From Acidobacteriota bacterium (lineage in GTDB: Bacteria > Acidobacteriota > Vicinamibacteria > Vicinamibacterales > 2-12-FULL-66-21), in contig JACDCA010000114.1 in NCBI GenBank assembly GCA_013694635.1, forward strand, positions 1 to 8,706: DNA of 8,706 bases, in the 5' to 3' direction. The translations under genes and the position numbers were made by a program. Numbering within the stretch: position 1 is the first letter of the stretch; each line of letters begins with the position of its first letter. Positions 1-6,415 of the stretch are shown here, piece after piece. Below the pieces are notes generated by a model. It searched no databases, had not been told where the DNA came from, and saw only the letters and a list, made by a program, of their open reading frames with translations.

Positions 1-788
1 CTCCTCATTTCTTGACCGGCGGGGCCCCCCGCACCCCGCCTGGCTCGCTCCGCTACGTGGGTCCCCTCGCCCACGCCGCTCCGCTCGCACGCACCGACGG
101 CAGTGAGCGAACCGATCGCCGATTCGAACACCACCAGACCATCCTTGCTGCCGAGCCACGCCTCGCACGCGCGCTCCGGATGCGGCATCAGTCCGACGAC
201 ATTGCGTGACTCGTTGCAGATGCCGGCGATCGAATGCACGGATCCATTGGGATTGCTGCTGTCGCTGACCTGTCCGCTGGCATCGCAGTAGCGAAAGATC
301 ACCCGGCCGGAGGCCTCGAGCTGTGCCACGGTGTCGTCGTCCGCGTAGTAGTTGCCTTCGCCATGGGCGATCGGCAGACTGAGCACCTGCCCGGAGCTTG
401 CCGCAGACGTAAAGGGAGTATCCCCGTGCTCGATGCGCACCCACACGTGCTCGCAGTGAAACTTGAGGTCGCGGTTGCGCAGCAGCGCGCCCGGGAGAAG
501 ATGCGCCTCGCACAGGACCTGAAATCCGTTGCAGATCCCGAGCAGCGGACCGCCGGCGGCCGCGAACTGCGTCACGGCTGCCATGACTGGCGAAAATCGC
601 GCGATCGCGCCGGTGCGCAGGTAGTCACCGTGAGAGAACCCGCCGGGCAGGATGACGACGTCCGCCCCCTTGAGACTCGTCTCCTTGTGCCAGATGAACT
701 CGGCGTCCTGCCCGAGCACGTGCCGGGCGGTGTGATACGCGTCGTGGTCGCAGTTTGAGCCGGGAAACACAATGACGGCAAATTTCAT
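1..788 (-). CDS. purQ: Phosphoribosylformylglycinamidine synthase subunit PurQ (glutaminase), 3' end cut by the window edge
   Basis: PurQ is the glutamine amidotransferase subunit of FGAM synthetase. It hydrolyses glutamine and passes ammonia to PurL, with PurS as bridging subunit. The ATG at 788-786 follows a GGAGG site and opens with MKFAVIVFPGSNCD, the typical PurQ N-terminus. The class I glutaminase triad is visible: Cys86 in LLGICNGFQVL, and His203 and Glu205 in MPHPERA. The family-like sequence ends near residue 223-228 (VVFESAIGSL), which fits a usual length of about 225-235 residues. No stop codon follows: the frame stays open for 262 codons to the window edge. About 34 extra residues, rich in Arg, Gly and Ala, come from a copy of the local GC-rich hairpin repeat. 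The catalytic core is certain; the true C-terminus is unknown. Last gene seen in the M16-purB-purS-purQ operon. Confidence 0.95.
   Translation of the reverse strand, partial: MKFAVIVFPGSNCDHDAYHTARHVLGQDAEFIWHKETSLKGADVVILPGGFSHGDYLRTGAIARFSPVMAAVTQFAAAGGPLLGICNGFQVLCEAHLLPGALLRNRDLKFHCEHVWVRIEHGDTPFTSAASSGQVLSLPIAHGEGNYYADDDTVAQLEASGRVIFRYCDASGQVSDSSNPNGSVHSIAGICNESRNVVGLMPHPERACEAWLGSKDGLVVFESAIGSLTAVGACERSGVGEGTHVAERARRGAGGPAGQEMR
18..92 (-). repeat. GC-rich hairpin element, copy A, inside the purQ reading frame
   Basis: Hairpin 1 has arms GGCGGGG (18-24) and CCCCGCC (34-40) around a 9-base loop. Hairpin 2 has arms at 57-62 and 69-74, GTGGGT/GCCCAC, with one G-T wobble. The element ends in AGCG-rich sequence. 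On the minus strand it closely matches copy B at 1155-1225 over its whole length. It is read in frame as the PurQ tail, and hairpin 1 ends 9 bases before an ATG at 8-6 on the minus strand. Confidence 0.8.
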
Positions 789-792
789 TTTT

Positions 793-797
793 CCTCC
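793..797 (-). promoter_or_regulatory. Ribosome binding site of purQ
   Basis: On the minus strand GGAGG stands four bases before the ATG at 788-786. This supports the chosen purQ start and lies just after hairpin element copy D. Confidence 0.8.
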
Positions 798-800
798 ACT

Positions 801-890
801 TCGCTCGGTGGGGCCCCTTCAGATTCCCCACCTCGCTGCGCGCTCGCGGCCGCCTGCGGCGGCTCCCTTCCGGCGCTCGCTTGCGGGCCG
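801..890 (-). repeat. GC-rich hairpin element, copy D, purS-purQ gap
   Basis: This fills the gap between the purS stop and the purQ ribosome binding site. Hairpin 1 has arms GGTGGGG (807-813) and CCCCACC (826-832) with a 12-base loop. Relative to copies A and C, the third stem base is T instead of C and its partner is A instead of G, so pairing is kept. A second perfect hairpin, GCCGCC/GGCGGC with loop TGC, lies at 849-863. AGCG-rich sequence surrounds both, as in the other copies. This is the most diverged copy. Confidence 0.65.
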
Positions 891-1130
891 TCAATCAACT
901 TCCACTCTGTAACTTTCGATCACCGGATTGGCGAGCAGTTTGTCGGCAACTTCGGACGCCATCGACCGCGCCCTGTCAGCGGACGGCGCGTCCAGCTCGA
1001 GCTCGAAATACTTTCCCTGCCGGACGTCGCCGACGCCGGCGTACCCCATCGAATGCAGTGCATCAGCGATGGTCCGACCCTGCGGATCGAAGACCGACGG
1101 CTTCAACGTCACGAACACGCGCGCTCTCAT
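891..1130 (-). CDS. purS: Phosphoribosylformylglycinamidine synthase subunit PurS
   Basis: PurS is the small subunit that bridges PurQ and PurL in the three-part FGAM synthetase complex of the cytosolic purine pathway. The 79-residue product begins MRARVFVTLKPSVFDPQG. It contains the family pattern of an N-terminal strand, a conserved DPQG turn, and an A-L-HSMGY helix leading to VRQGKYFELEL, ending in NPVIESYRVEV. The length matches the usual 80-85 residues. The start at 1130 is chosen because a GGAGG site stands four bases upstream; an ATG at 1154 in the same frame would add eight unrelated residues (MKEKSGGG) and begins at the edge of a repeat. It lies between purB and purQ, separated from each by a GC-rich hairpin element. 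Confidence 0.93.
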   Translation of the reverse strand: MRARVFVTLKPSVFDPQGRTIADALHSMGYAGVGDVRQGKYFELELDAPSADRARSMASEVADKLLANPVIESYRVEVD

Positions 1131-1134
1131 ACCG

Positions 1135-1139
1135 CCTCC
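1135..1139 (-). promoter_or_regulatory. Ribosome binding site of purS
   Basis: Minus-strand GGAGG four bases before the ATG at 1130-1128. It decides between that start and the in-frame ATG at 1154. Confidence 0.8.
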
Positions 1140-1154
1140 GCTCTTTTCTTTCAT

Positions 1155-1225
1155 GGCGGGGGCCCCTGCACCCCGGCAAGCTCGCTTCGCTACGTGGGCC
1201 CGACGCCCACTCCGCTGCGCTCGCG
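1155..1225 (-). repeat. GC-rich hairpin element, copy B, purB-purS gap
   Basis: This occupies the gap directly after the purB stop codon. Hairpin 1 pairs 1155-1161 with 1171-1177 with one mismatch. Hairpin 2 is perfect: GTGGGC (1194-1199) and GCCCAC (1205-1210) around CCGAC. It continues with AGCG-rich sequence up to purB. It is nearly collinear with copy A, sharing CTACGTGGG and GCTCGCT-type blocks. Confidence 0.8.
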
Positions 1226-2533
1226 TCAGGTCGCAGAGACGGAGCCGAACACCCGTCCGAAGATCGCGTCCACATTTCTGAGCTGGTCATCGAGATCGAA
1301 CGCCTTGTCGATGTCGTCCGACGTCAGCACGTTTCGAACGTCCGGGTCGACGAGTAACAGCGACTTGAAGTCCATCTTTTCGTGAAACGACTTCATGGCG
1401 TTGCGCTGAGCCCACTCGTACGCCTGCTCTCGAGAGATGCCGCGCCGCGCAAGCTCCAGCAGCACCGTCCCCGAGAACACCACCCCGCGCGATCGTCCGA
1501 GATTCTCCATCATGCGGTCGGGATAGACGACCATCCCGTTGACGATCCGCGTGAAACGGCGCAGCATGTGGTCCAGCGCGATGAAGCTGTCGGGGAGGAT
1601 CACGCGTTCCACCGAGGAGTGGGAGATGTCGCGCTCGTGCCAGAGGGCAACGTTTTCGAGCGCCGCCATTGCGTTCGCGCGTAGCAGCCGCGCGAGCCCG
1701 GTGATCTGCTCGGATCCGACGGGGTTGCGCTTGTGCGGCATCGCCGACGACCCCTTCTGCCCTTTCCCGAACGGCTCCTCGATCTCGCCGATCTCGGTTT
1801 TCTGCAGCCCTCGGATTTCGAGCGCAAATTTTTCAAGAGACGCCGCCACGATCGCCAGCGTGCAGAGAAGCTCGGCGTGGCGGTCACGCTGGATCACCTG
1901 CGACGACACGAGGGCCGGCTCGAGGCCGAGCTTTTCGCAGACGCGGGCTTCAATGGATGGATCGAGATGCGCAAAGGTCCCGACCGCGCCGGAAATCTTG
2001 CCGACGGCAATGGTCTGACGCGCGCGGAGAAGGCGGTCGAGCCCGCGCTGAAGCTCCGCGTACCAGACCGCGAGCTTGACGCCGAGCGTCATCGGCTCGG
2101 CGTGCACGCCATGGGTCCGGCCGATCATCGGCGTCCGCCGGTGTTCCTCCGCGCGCGTGCGGACGGCATCCATCGCCGCCGCAACCTGTTTCACGAGGAG
2201 GTCGCACGCGGCGCGCATCTGGAGCGCCTGCGCCGTATCGACGACGTCGGACGACGTCAGACCGAAGTGCAGCCACCGCGCCGCCGGCCCCGCCTTTTCC
2301 GCGACTGCGGTCGTGAACGCAATGACGTCGTGCTGCGTCGTTTTTTCGATGTCCTCGATGCGCGCGATGTCGAACGACGCGCGGGCGCGCAGGTCGCGCG
2401 CGGCGTCAGCCGGGATGATGCCCGCCGCCGCCATCGTGTCGGCGGCGGCGAGCTCGACTTCGAGCCACGTCTCGTAGCGCCGCTGCTCGCTCCAGATCGC
2501 CCCCATCTCGGGGTGGGTGTATCTCTGAATCAT
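1226..2533 (-). CDS. purB: Adenylosuccinate lyase
   Basis: PurB catalyses two beta-eliminations in purine synthesis: SAICAR to AICAR plus fumarate, and adenylosuccinate to AMP plus fumarate. The 435-residue product is full length and ungapped. Landmarks in order are His68 in TTQHDV, His89 in WLHFG, TSSDVVDT at about 93-100, GRTHGVHAEPMTLG at 138-151 with the catalytic His141, and the fumarase/ASL superfamily signature GSSAMPHKRNP at 261-271 on the flexible loop with catalytic Ser262/Ser263. These histidines and serines fall at the positions known from Bacillus subtilis PurB. The start MIQRYTHPEMGAIW is typical. No good ribosome binding site precedes it; instead a 7-base repeat array fills the 26-base gap after the M16 protease gene, suggesting translational coupling. 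Confidence 0.97.
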   Translation of the reverse strand: MIQRYTHPEMGAIWSEQRRYETWLEVELAAADTMAAAGIIPADAARDLRARASFDIARIEDIEKTTQHDVIAFTTAVAEKAGPAARWLHFGLTSSDVVDTAQALQMRAACDLLVKQVAAAMDAVRTRAEEHRRTPMIGRTHGVHAEPMTLGVKLAVWYAELQRGLDRLLRARQTIAVGKISGAVGTFAHLDPSIEARVCEKLGLEPALVSSQVIQRDRHAELLCTLAIVAASLEKFALEIRGLQKTEIGEIEEPFGKGQKGSSAMPHKRNPVGSEQITGLARLLRANAMAALENVALWHERDISHSSVERVILPDSFIALDHMLRRFTRIVNGMVVYPDRMMENLGRSRGVVFSGTVLLELARRGISREQAYEWAQRNAMKSFHEKMDFKSLLLVDPDVRNVLTSDDIDKAFDLDDQLRNVDAIFGRVFGSVSAT

Positions 2534-2559
2534 TCAGCTTTCAGCGAACAGCCTTCAGC
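2532..2559 (-). repeat. Heptanucleotide array 1 (four units), M16-purB junction
   Basis: Four exact 7-base units run 2532-2538, 2539-2545, 2546-2552 and 2553-2559. On the plus strand three have the form NTTCAGC; the third (2546-2552) is GAACAGC. All share the end CAGC. The array begins inside the purB start codon and ends at the base before the M16 protease stop codon, so it is the complete spacer between the two genes. Confidence 0.75.
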
Positions 2560-3816
2560 TCATTCGAGCGAGAGCCGCTCGCGCGGTAGATCAGGCTTCC
2601 GCGGTCCGAGAACCGTCGCGGCCAGCGCGCCGCTGTCGAAGAGCTCCGACGCCACGCGTTGCACGTCGTCGGCCGTGACCTTCTCAACACCCTCGAGCGT
2701 TTCGTCGAGCGTGAACTGCCGGTCGAAGTAGATTTCAGTGCGGGCCAGATGCGACATGCGGCTCGCGGTGTTCTCGAGACTCAGCATGAGACTGCCCTTC
2801 AGATGGTCCTTCGCGCGTCGAAGCTCGGACTCGGAGATCGGCGACTGCTTCAGCGCGCGCAGCTCCGCAACGCACAGATCCACGACTTCCTCGACCGCGT
2901 CGTTGGCGCACCCCGCGTAAATCGTGAGGTTACCGGCGTCGCGATAGGCGCTCAGTCCGCTGAACACCGAGTACGCCAGGCCCCGCTTCTCACGGACGTT
3001 CTGAAACAGGCGCGAGCTCATCGATCCGCCGAGCACGGTGTTCAGGATGTAACTGACGTACCGGTCCTCATGCGGCTGCGGGTAACTGTCGGTGCCGAGA
3101 CAGATGTGGCTCTGCTCCAGCTCCTTCGTGCGTGTGATGACCTGCGGCACGACGCGAGGCGGCCCGCCGTTGACCCGTTCGCCGTCCCGGGCGATCGCTC
3201 CAAAAGCAGTCTCGAGCAGCGCGCGGACCCTGGCGTGCTCCAGGTTGCCCGCGGCGGTGACGATCATGTTCGACGCGACGTAGGCGCCACCGAAGTACCT
3301 GTGAAGCACATCGGCGTTGAAATCCTCGACGGTCTTCTTCGAACCGAGGATGGGGCGGCCGAGCGCATGCCCCTCCCAGAAGTGTTCCGTGAACAGCTCG
3401 TGGACCAGATCGTCGGGGGTGTCCTCGACCATCTTGATCTCTTCGAGGATCACCTTTTTTTCGCGTTCGATTTCCTCCGCGGCAAACGCCGGGCGAAGCA
3501 CGATGTCGGCGAGGATGTCGACGGCGAGCGGCAGGTGCTCGTCGAGCACTTTGATGTAGTAGCTCGCGTACTCTTTCGCGGTGAAGGCGTCGATCTGGCC
3601 GCCGATGGAGTCGATCGACTGGGCGATGTCTTCGGCCGACCGCGTATCGGTCCCCTTGAAGAGCATGTGCTCGACGAAATGCGCAATCCCGCTGCGCTCG
3701 TCGGACTCATGGCGCGAACCGCGGTTCAACCACACCCCGATCGTCACGGACCGGACGTGGGGCATCGCCTCGGTGATCAGCCGCAGTCCATTGTCGAGGA
3801 CGTCGCGAACAACCAT
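2560..3816 (-). CDS. M16 family zinc peptidase (processing-protease-like, YmxG/PqqL type)
   Basis: This is a cytosolic-type M16 metallopeptidase related to the mitochondrial processing peptidase beta subunit and Bacillus YmxG. The 418-residue product has the inverted zinc motif HFVEH at 46-50 (ligands His46 and His50, catalytic Glu49). The third ligand is probably in the EEIKM stretch, at Glu125 or Glu126. The second, inactive M16 half carries the conserved Arg/Tyr pair in REKRGLAYSVFSG near 275-287. No signal peptide or membrane segment is seen. The ATG at 3816-3814 is chosen because MVVRDVLDNGLRLI matches family N-termini; a GTG at 3861 would only add residues encoded by a hairpin repeat. 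No ordinary ribosome binding site is present. It is the first gene of the purB-purS-purQ operon. The natural substrate is not predictable. Confidence 0.93.
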   Translation of the reverse strand: MVVRDVLDNGLRLITEAMPHVRSVTIGVWLNRGSRHESDERSGIAHFVEHMLFKGTDTRSAEDIAQSIDSIGGQIDAFTAKEYASYYIKVLDEHLPLAVDILADIVLRPAFAAEEIEREKKVILEEIKMVEDTPDDLVHELFTEHFWEGHALGRPILGSKKTVEDFNADVLHRYFGGAYVASNMIVTAAGNLEHARVRALLETAFGAIARDGERVNGGPPRVVPQVITRTKELEQSHICLGTDSYPQPHEDRYVSYILNTVLGGSMSSRLFQNVREKRGLAYSVFSGLSAYRDAGNLTIYAGCANDAVEEVVDLCVAELRALKQSPISESELRRAKDHLKGSLMLSLENTASRMSHLARTEIYFDRQFTLDETLEGVEKVTADDVQRVASELFDSGALAATVLGPRKPDLPRERLSLE

Positions 3817-3825
3817 AGATTGATC

Positions 3826-3897
3826 GGCGGGGCCCCCTGCACCCCGCCTGGCGGCCTTCACTCGCTTTCGCTCCGTTCCGGCCGCTCTTCGCGAGAC
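3826..3897 (-). repeat. GC-rich hairpin element, copy C, leader of the M16 protease gene
   Basis: Hairpin 1 is perfect: GGCGGGG (3826-3832), a 9-base loop, CCCCGCC (3842-3848). It ends 9 bases upstream of the M16 start codon. The second part differs from copies A and B: it has a GCGGCC/GGCCGC stem (3851-3856, 3880-3885) enclosing AGCG-rich sequence. On the minus strand the loop of hairpin 1 contains AGGGGG, the only Shine-Dalgarno-like run near this start. Confidence 0.7.
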
Positions 3898-3945
3898 CGC
3901 AAGTGCTTGTTTATGTGGGACTTAACAGGAAGCCAAGAAAATCGG

Positions 3946-3974
3946 ATGATATCACGCGCCGGGCGGTCGTTCAA
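3946..3974 (-). promoter_or_regulatory. Sigma70-type promoter of the M16-purB-purS-purQ operon
   Basis: On the minus strand TTGAAC (3974-3969) is followed after exactly 17 bases by TATCAT (3951-3946). TGA precedes the -10 hexamer, giving an extended -10. Transcription would start near 3939, leaving a leader of about 120 bases that includes hairpin copy C. It is the best promoter match seen in the window. Confidence 0.7.
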
Positions 3975-4030
3975 CTGCCAGCATCAGTTGGACCGCTTCG
4001 GCCGATACAGCCCGTGCCCCCGCGGGGTAG

Positions 4031-4036
4031 TACAAT
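4031..4036 (+). promoter_or_regulatory. Possible -10 element for rlmN
   Basis: TACAAT lies 28 bases before the rlmN ATG, which would give a leader of about 20 bases. No convincing -35 hexamer sits 16-18 bases upstream, so this is only a candidate. It would be divergent from the M16 operon promoter about 60 bases away. Confidence 0.35.
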
Positions 4037-4064
4037 TGGGGTTCTCTCCTGCGACCCCCTGGCC

Positions 4065-5156
4065 ATGAGTACCTACGAACGGATCGACATCGCCGCGCTC
4101 GAACTTGACGAGCTTGAATCCGCCTTGGAACGGCTCGGCCATCCGCGTTTCCACGCCCGGCAGGCATTCCAGTGGATCCACAGACGTGGGGTGACAGAGT
4201 TCGCCCAGATGACCGATCTCAGCCGCGATCTGCGGCGGCGGCTGGAGGCGGAGTTCGAGATCCAGACGCCCCAGGTCATCCGACGGGACGTTTCGTCCGA
4301 CGGCACGACGAAGTTCCTCCTCGAGCTGGCCGACGGCAAGCAGATCGAGTCGGTTTTCATCCCGGATACGCCGGCGCAGACCTTCTGCATCTCAACGCAG
4401 GTGGGTTGCGCGATGCGGTGTGCCTTCTGTCTCACTGGCCGGATGGGCATCGACCGCAACCTGACCGCCGGCGAGATCGCCGGCCAGGTGCGCGTGCTCG
4501 CGCGGGAGCTGCGCATGCTCGACACGCGGTTCAATATCGTCCTGATGGGCATGGGAGAGCCGCTGCACAACTACGAATCGACGATGCAGGCGCTCCGCAT
4601 CCTGGCGGACGATCACGGTCTGTCAGTGAATCCGCGACGGGTGACGCTTTCCACCGTGGGCGTGCTGCCGGCGCTCGAGCGGCTCGCGACCGAACCCGTC
4701 ATGCCAAATCTCGCGATCTCGCTGCACTCGACGACCGAGGAGCAGCGTGATCTGCTCGTGCCTATCAATCGGAAGTACGGGTTGAAGGAGCTGCTCGACG
4801 CGTGCCGCAGATTCCCGGTGAAGCGTCGTGAGCGGATCACCTTCGAGTACGTGATGCTCAAGGGAGTCAACGATTCCCCGGACGATGCAAGGCGTCTCGT
4901 GAGACTGCTGCACGGGATTCGCGGCAAGGTGAACCTGTTGCCGCTGAATGAAGCGGCAAACATCCCGTTCGAGCGGCCTTCAGACGAGACGGTGAATCGC
5001 TTCGCGAAGATCGTGGCCGATCACGGGGTGACTGTCTCGGTGCGCAAGTCGCGCGGCCGTGACATCCGCGCGGCGTGCGGCCAGCTCATCACCGAGACCG
5101 CCCGCACCCAGACTCCCGGCCGCCGGCTCGCCATGCTGATGCAGCAGGGCGTCTAG
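4065..5156 (+). CDS. rlmN: Dual-specificity 23S rRNA (adenine2503-C2) and tRNA (adenine37-C2) methyltransferase RlmN
   Basis: RlmN is a cytosolic radical-SAM enzyme that makes 2-methyladenosine at A2503 of 23S rRNA and, in some bacteria, at A37 of tRNAs. The 363-residue product has an N-terminal RNA-binding region (about 1-90) and the cluster motif CxxxCxxC at Cys115, Cys119 and Cys122. GMGEPLHNY at 162-170 binds SAM. The methyl-carrying Cys338 lies in AACGQL near the C-terminus, and Cys108 matches E. coli Cys118. All cysteines needed for the ping-pong mechanism are therefore present. The ATG at 4065 (MSTYERIDIAAL) is chosen because the frame upstream encodes an unrelated 54-residue extension overlapping intergenic sequence; no clear ribosome binding site is seen. 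It is a single plus-strand gene between two minus-strand operons. Cfr, a paralogue, is less likely given the length and context. Confidence 0.95.
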   Translation: MSTYERIDIAALELDELESALERLGHPRFHARQAFQWIHRRGVTEFAQMTDLSRDLRRRLEAEFEIQTPQVIRRDVSSDGTTKFLLELADGKQIESVFIPDTPAQTFCISTQVGCAMRCAFCLTGRMGIDRNLTAGEIAGQVRVLARELRMLDTRFNIVLMGMGEPLHNYESTMQALRILADDHGLSVNPRRVTLSTVGVLPALERLATEPVMPNLAISLHSTTEEQRDLLVPINRKYGLKELLDACRRFPVKRRERITFEYVMLKGVNDSPDDARRLVRLLHGIRGKVNLLPLNEAANIPFERPSDETVNRFAKIVADHGVTVSVRKSRGRDIRAACGQLITETARTQTPGRRLAMLMQQGV

Positions 5157-6415
5157 GGATTGATACTCCTAAGCAGCTCGCCCTGCGTCGCTGAAACAAG
5201 CCGTACGTTTACGCGTTCGTTCCGCTGACGGCCGGCCGGAATTCTTACCTTCAGGTAGTTATCGGTCACGACGAGCGTGCCGTCCTCGAGCGTCAGCCCG
5301 GGTCGGACGGTCCCACGCTGGAATTCGTGAAATCTCCGTGTCAGCTCGGCGCCGATGGAGCGCACGGCTGCGCCGCGCTCACGGATCACGGGCCCGGCCA
5401 CCTTGCTTTTCAGTGCGGACGCCTCCGTCCCTTCGCGGTCCGAATAAGGGAACACGTGCAGGTGCGACAACCCGGAGTGCGGGAGGTACGCGAGGTTCGC
5501 GTCGAAGTCAGCATCCGATTCACCGGGGAACCCCGCGATGATGTCGGACCCGATCGACGCGTGTGGGAGGCGTTCGACGATGGAGTCGATCAGGCCGCGG
5601 TAGTAATCGAGGGTGTAGGGCCGGCGCATTGCTGCGAGCATCCGATCGCTGGCATGCTGCAGCGGCAGGTGGAAATGCGGCGCGAAACGCCCGCCGCTGG
5701 CTGCCACGACTTCGACGATGTCGCGGGTGCAGTCCATCGGCTCCAGGGAACTGATGCGGAACGTCACATCGAGATTCGCGGCTTCGAGCGCGCGCAACAG
5801 CTCGAGCAATGAGGAGGGCTCCTGGAGGTCGCGCCCGTACGACCCAAGGTGTACGCCCGTGAGGACGATTTCCTTGAAACCCGCCGCAGCAATCCGGGTG
5901 ACTTCGTCGACGACCGGCCCGAGAGCCATGCTCCGGCCGCTGCCGCGCGTCGCCGGAATGATGCAATACGAGCAGCGTTCCTCGCAGCCGGTCTGGACGC
6001 GGAATGTAAATGCCGTCCGGCCCGTCACGCCAGGCGTGATGAGAGCCCCGCACGGGCCATCGCCATCTCCGAACCGCAGCGGAGTAGCCTGCTCGACGGC
6101 GTCGAGAAGGTCCGACTTGGAACGGTTGGGAATGACTTTCAGGACATTCGGCAACGCCTCGACGTCCGCTGGACGCCGCGTCGCGTAGCAGCCGGTTGCA
6201 ATGATGCGGGCGGAGGGGTTCTCGCGCGCGATGCGCCTGATCGTCTGCCGCGCTCCCTGATCCGCCGTCGCGGTGACCGAACAGGTGTTGACGAACACGA
6301 CGTCCGCGGCCGCAGCGGTCGAAGGCTCGGCGCCACGCGCCCGCAGCTGCTCCTCCAGCTGCAACGAGTCGGCCTGGTTCACGCGGCAACCGAAGGTCAG
6401 GATGGAGTACCTCAT
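5153..6415 (-). CDS. mtaB: tRNA N6-threonylcarbamoyladenosine 2-methylthiotransferase MtaB (MiaB-like)
   Basis: MtaB is a radical-SAM methylthiotransferase that converts t6A37 to ms2t6A37 in ANN-decoding tRNAs. The 420-residue product has the three domains of the family. The UPF0004 domain has cluster ligands Cys10 (FGCRVNQADS), Cys45 (NTCSVT) and Cys76 (TGCYA). The radical-SAM core has CEERCSYC with Cys144, Cys148 and Cys151. A C-terminal TRAM-like RNA-binding region spans about residues 366-416. FGCRVNQAD and NTCSVTATAD favour MtaB over MiaB or RimO; this is judged by eye. The start codon lies inside a 7-base repeat array and has no ribosome binding site. It is third in the purD-purE-mtaB operon. 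Its TAG stop overlaps the rlmN stop on the other strand. Confidence 0.9.
   Translation of the reverse strand: MRYSILTFGCRVNQADSLQLEEQLRARGAEPSTAAAADVVFVNTCSVTATADQGARQTIRRIARENPSARIIATGCYATRRPADVEALPNVLKVIPNRSKSDLLDAVEQATPLRFGDGDGPCGALITPGVTGRTAFTFRVQTGCEERCSYCIIPATRGSGRSMALGPVVDEVTRIAAAGFKEIVLTGVHLGSYGRDLQEPSSLLELLRALEAANLDVTFRISSLEPMDCTRDIVEVVAASGGRFAPHFHLPLQHASDRMLAAMRRPYTLDYYRGLIDSIVERLPHASIGSDIIAGFPGESDADFDANLAYLPHSGLSHLHVFPYSDREGTEASALKSKVAGPVIRERGAAVRSIGAELTRRFHEFQRGTVRPGLTLEDGTLVVTDNYLKVRIPAGRQRNERVNVRLVSATQGELLRSINP

Noticed and set aside
18..92. Insertion sequence or transposon end
   Set aside because: No transposase frame, target duplication or long terminal inverted repeat is visible; the copies are short hairpin units only.
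1131..1154. Alternative purS start at 1154
   Set aside because: The added residues MKEKSGGG are not family-like, and the GGAGG site lies inside this stretch, serving the ATG at 1130.
1733..2731. Plus-strand open frame of 332 codons opposite purB
   Set aside because: It is the shadow of purB; its sequence is Arg-rich and low in pattern, with no family features.
3817..3861. Alternative GTG start of the M16 gene at 3861
   Set aside because: The 15 extra residues are encoded by hairpin element copy C and have no counterpart in the family.
3903..4064. N-terminal extension of rlmN
   Set aside because: The 54 extra residues cover the divergent promoter region and do not resemble RlmN, which starts properly at MSTYERIDIAAL.
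2659..4068. Long plus-strand open frame of 469 codons opposite the M16 gene
   Set aside because: It is antisense to a full-length M16 peptidase with all motifs, has no recognisable motif itself, and long antisense frames are expected at this GC content.
5157..5200. Terminator between rlmN and mtaB
   Set aside because: The genes overlap at their stops and no stem followed by a T-run was found on either strand near the junction.
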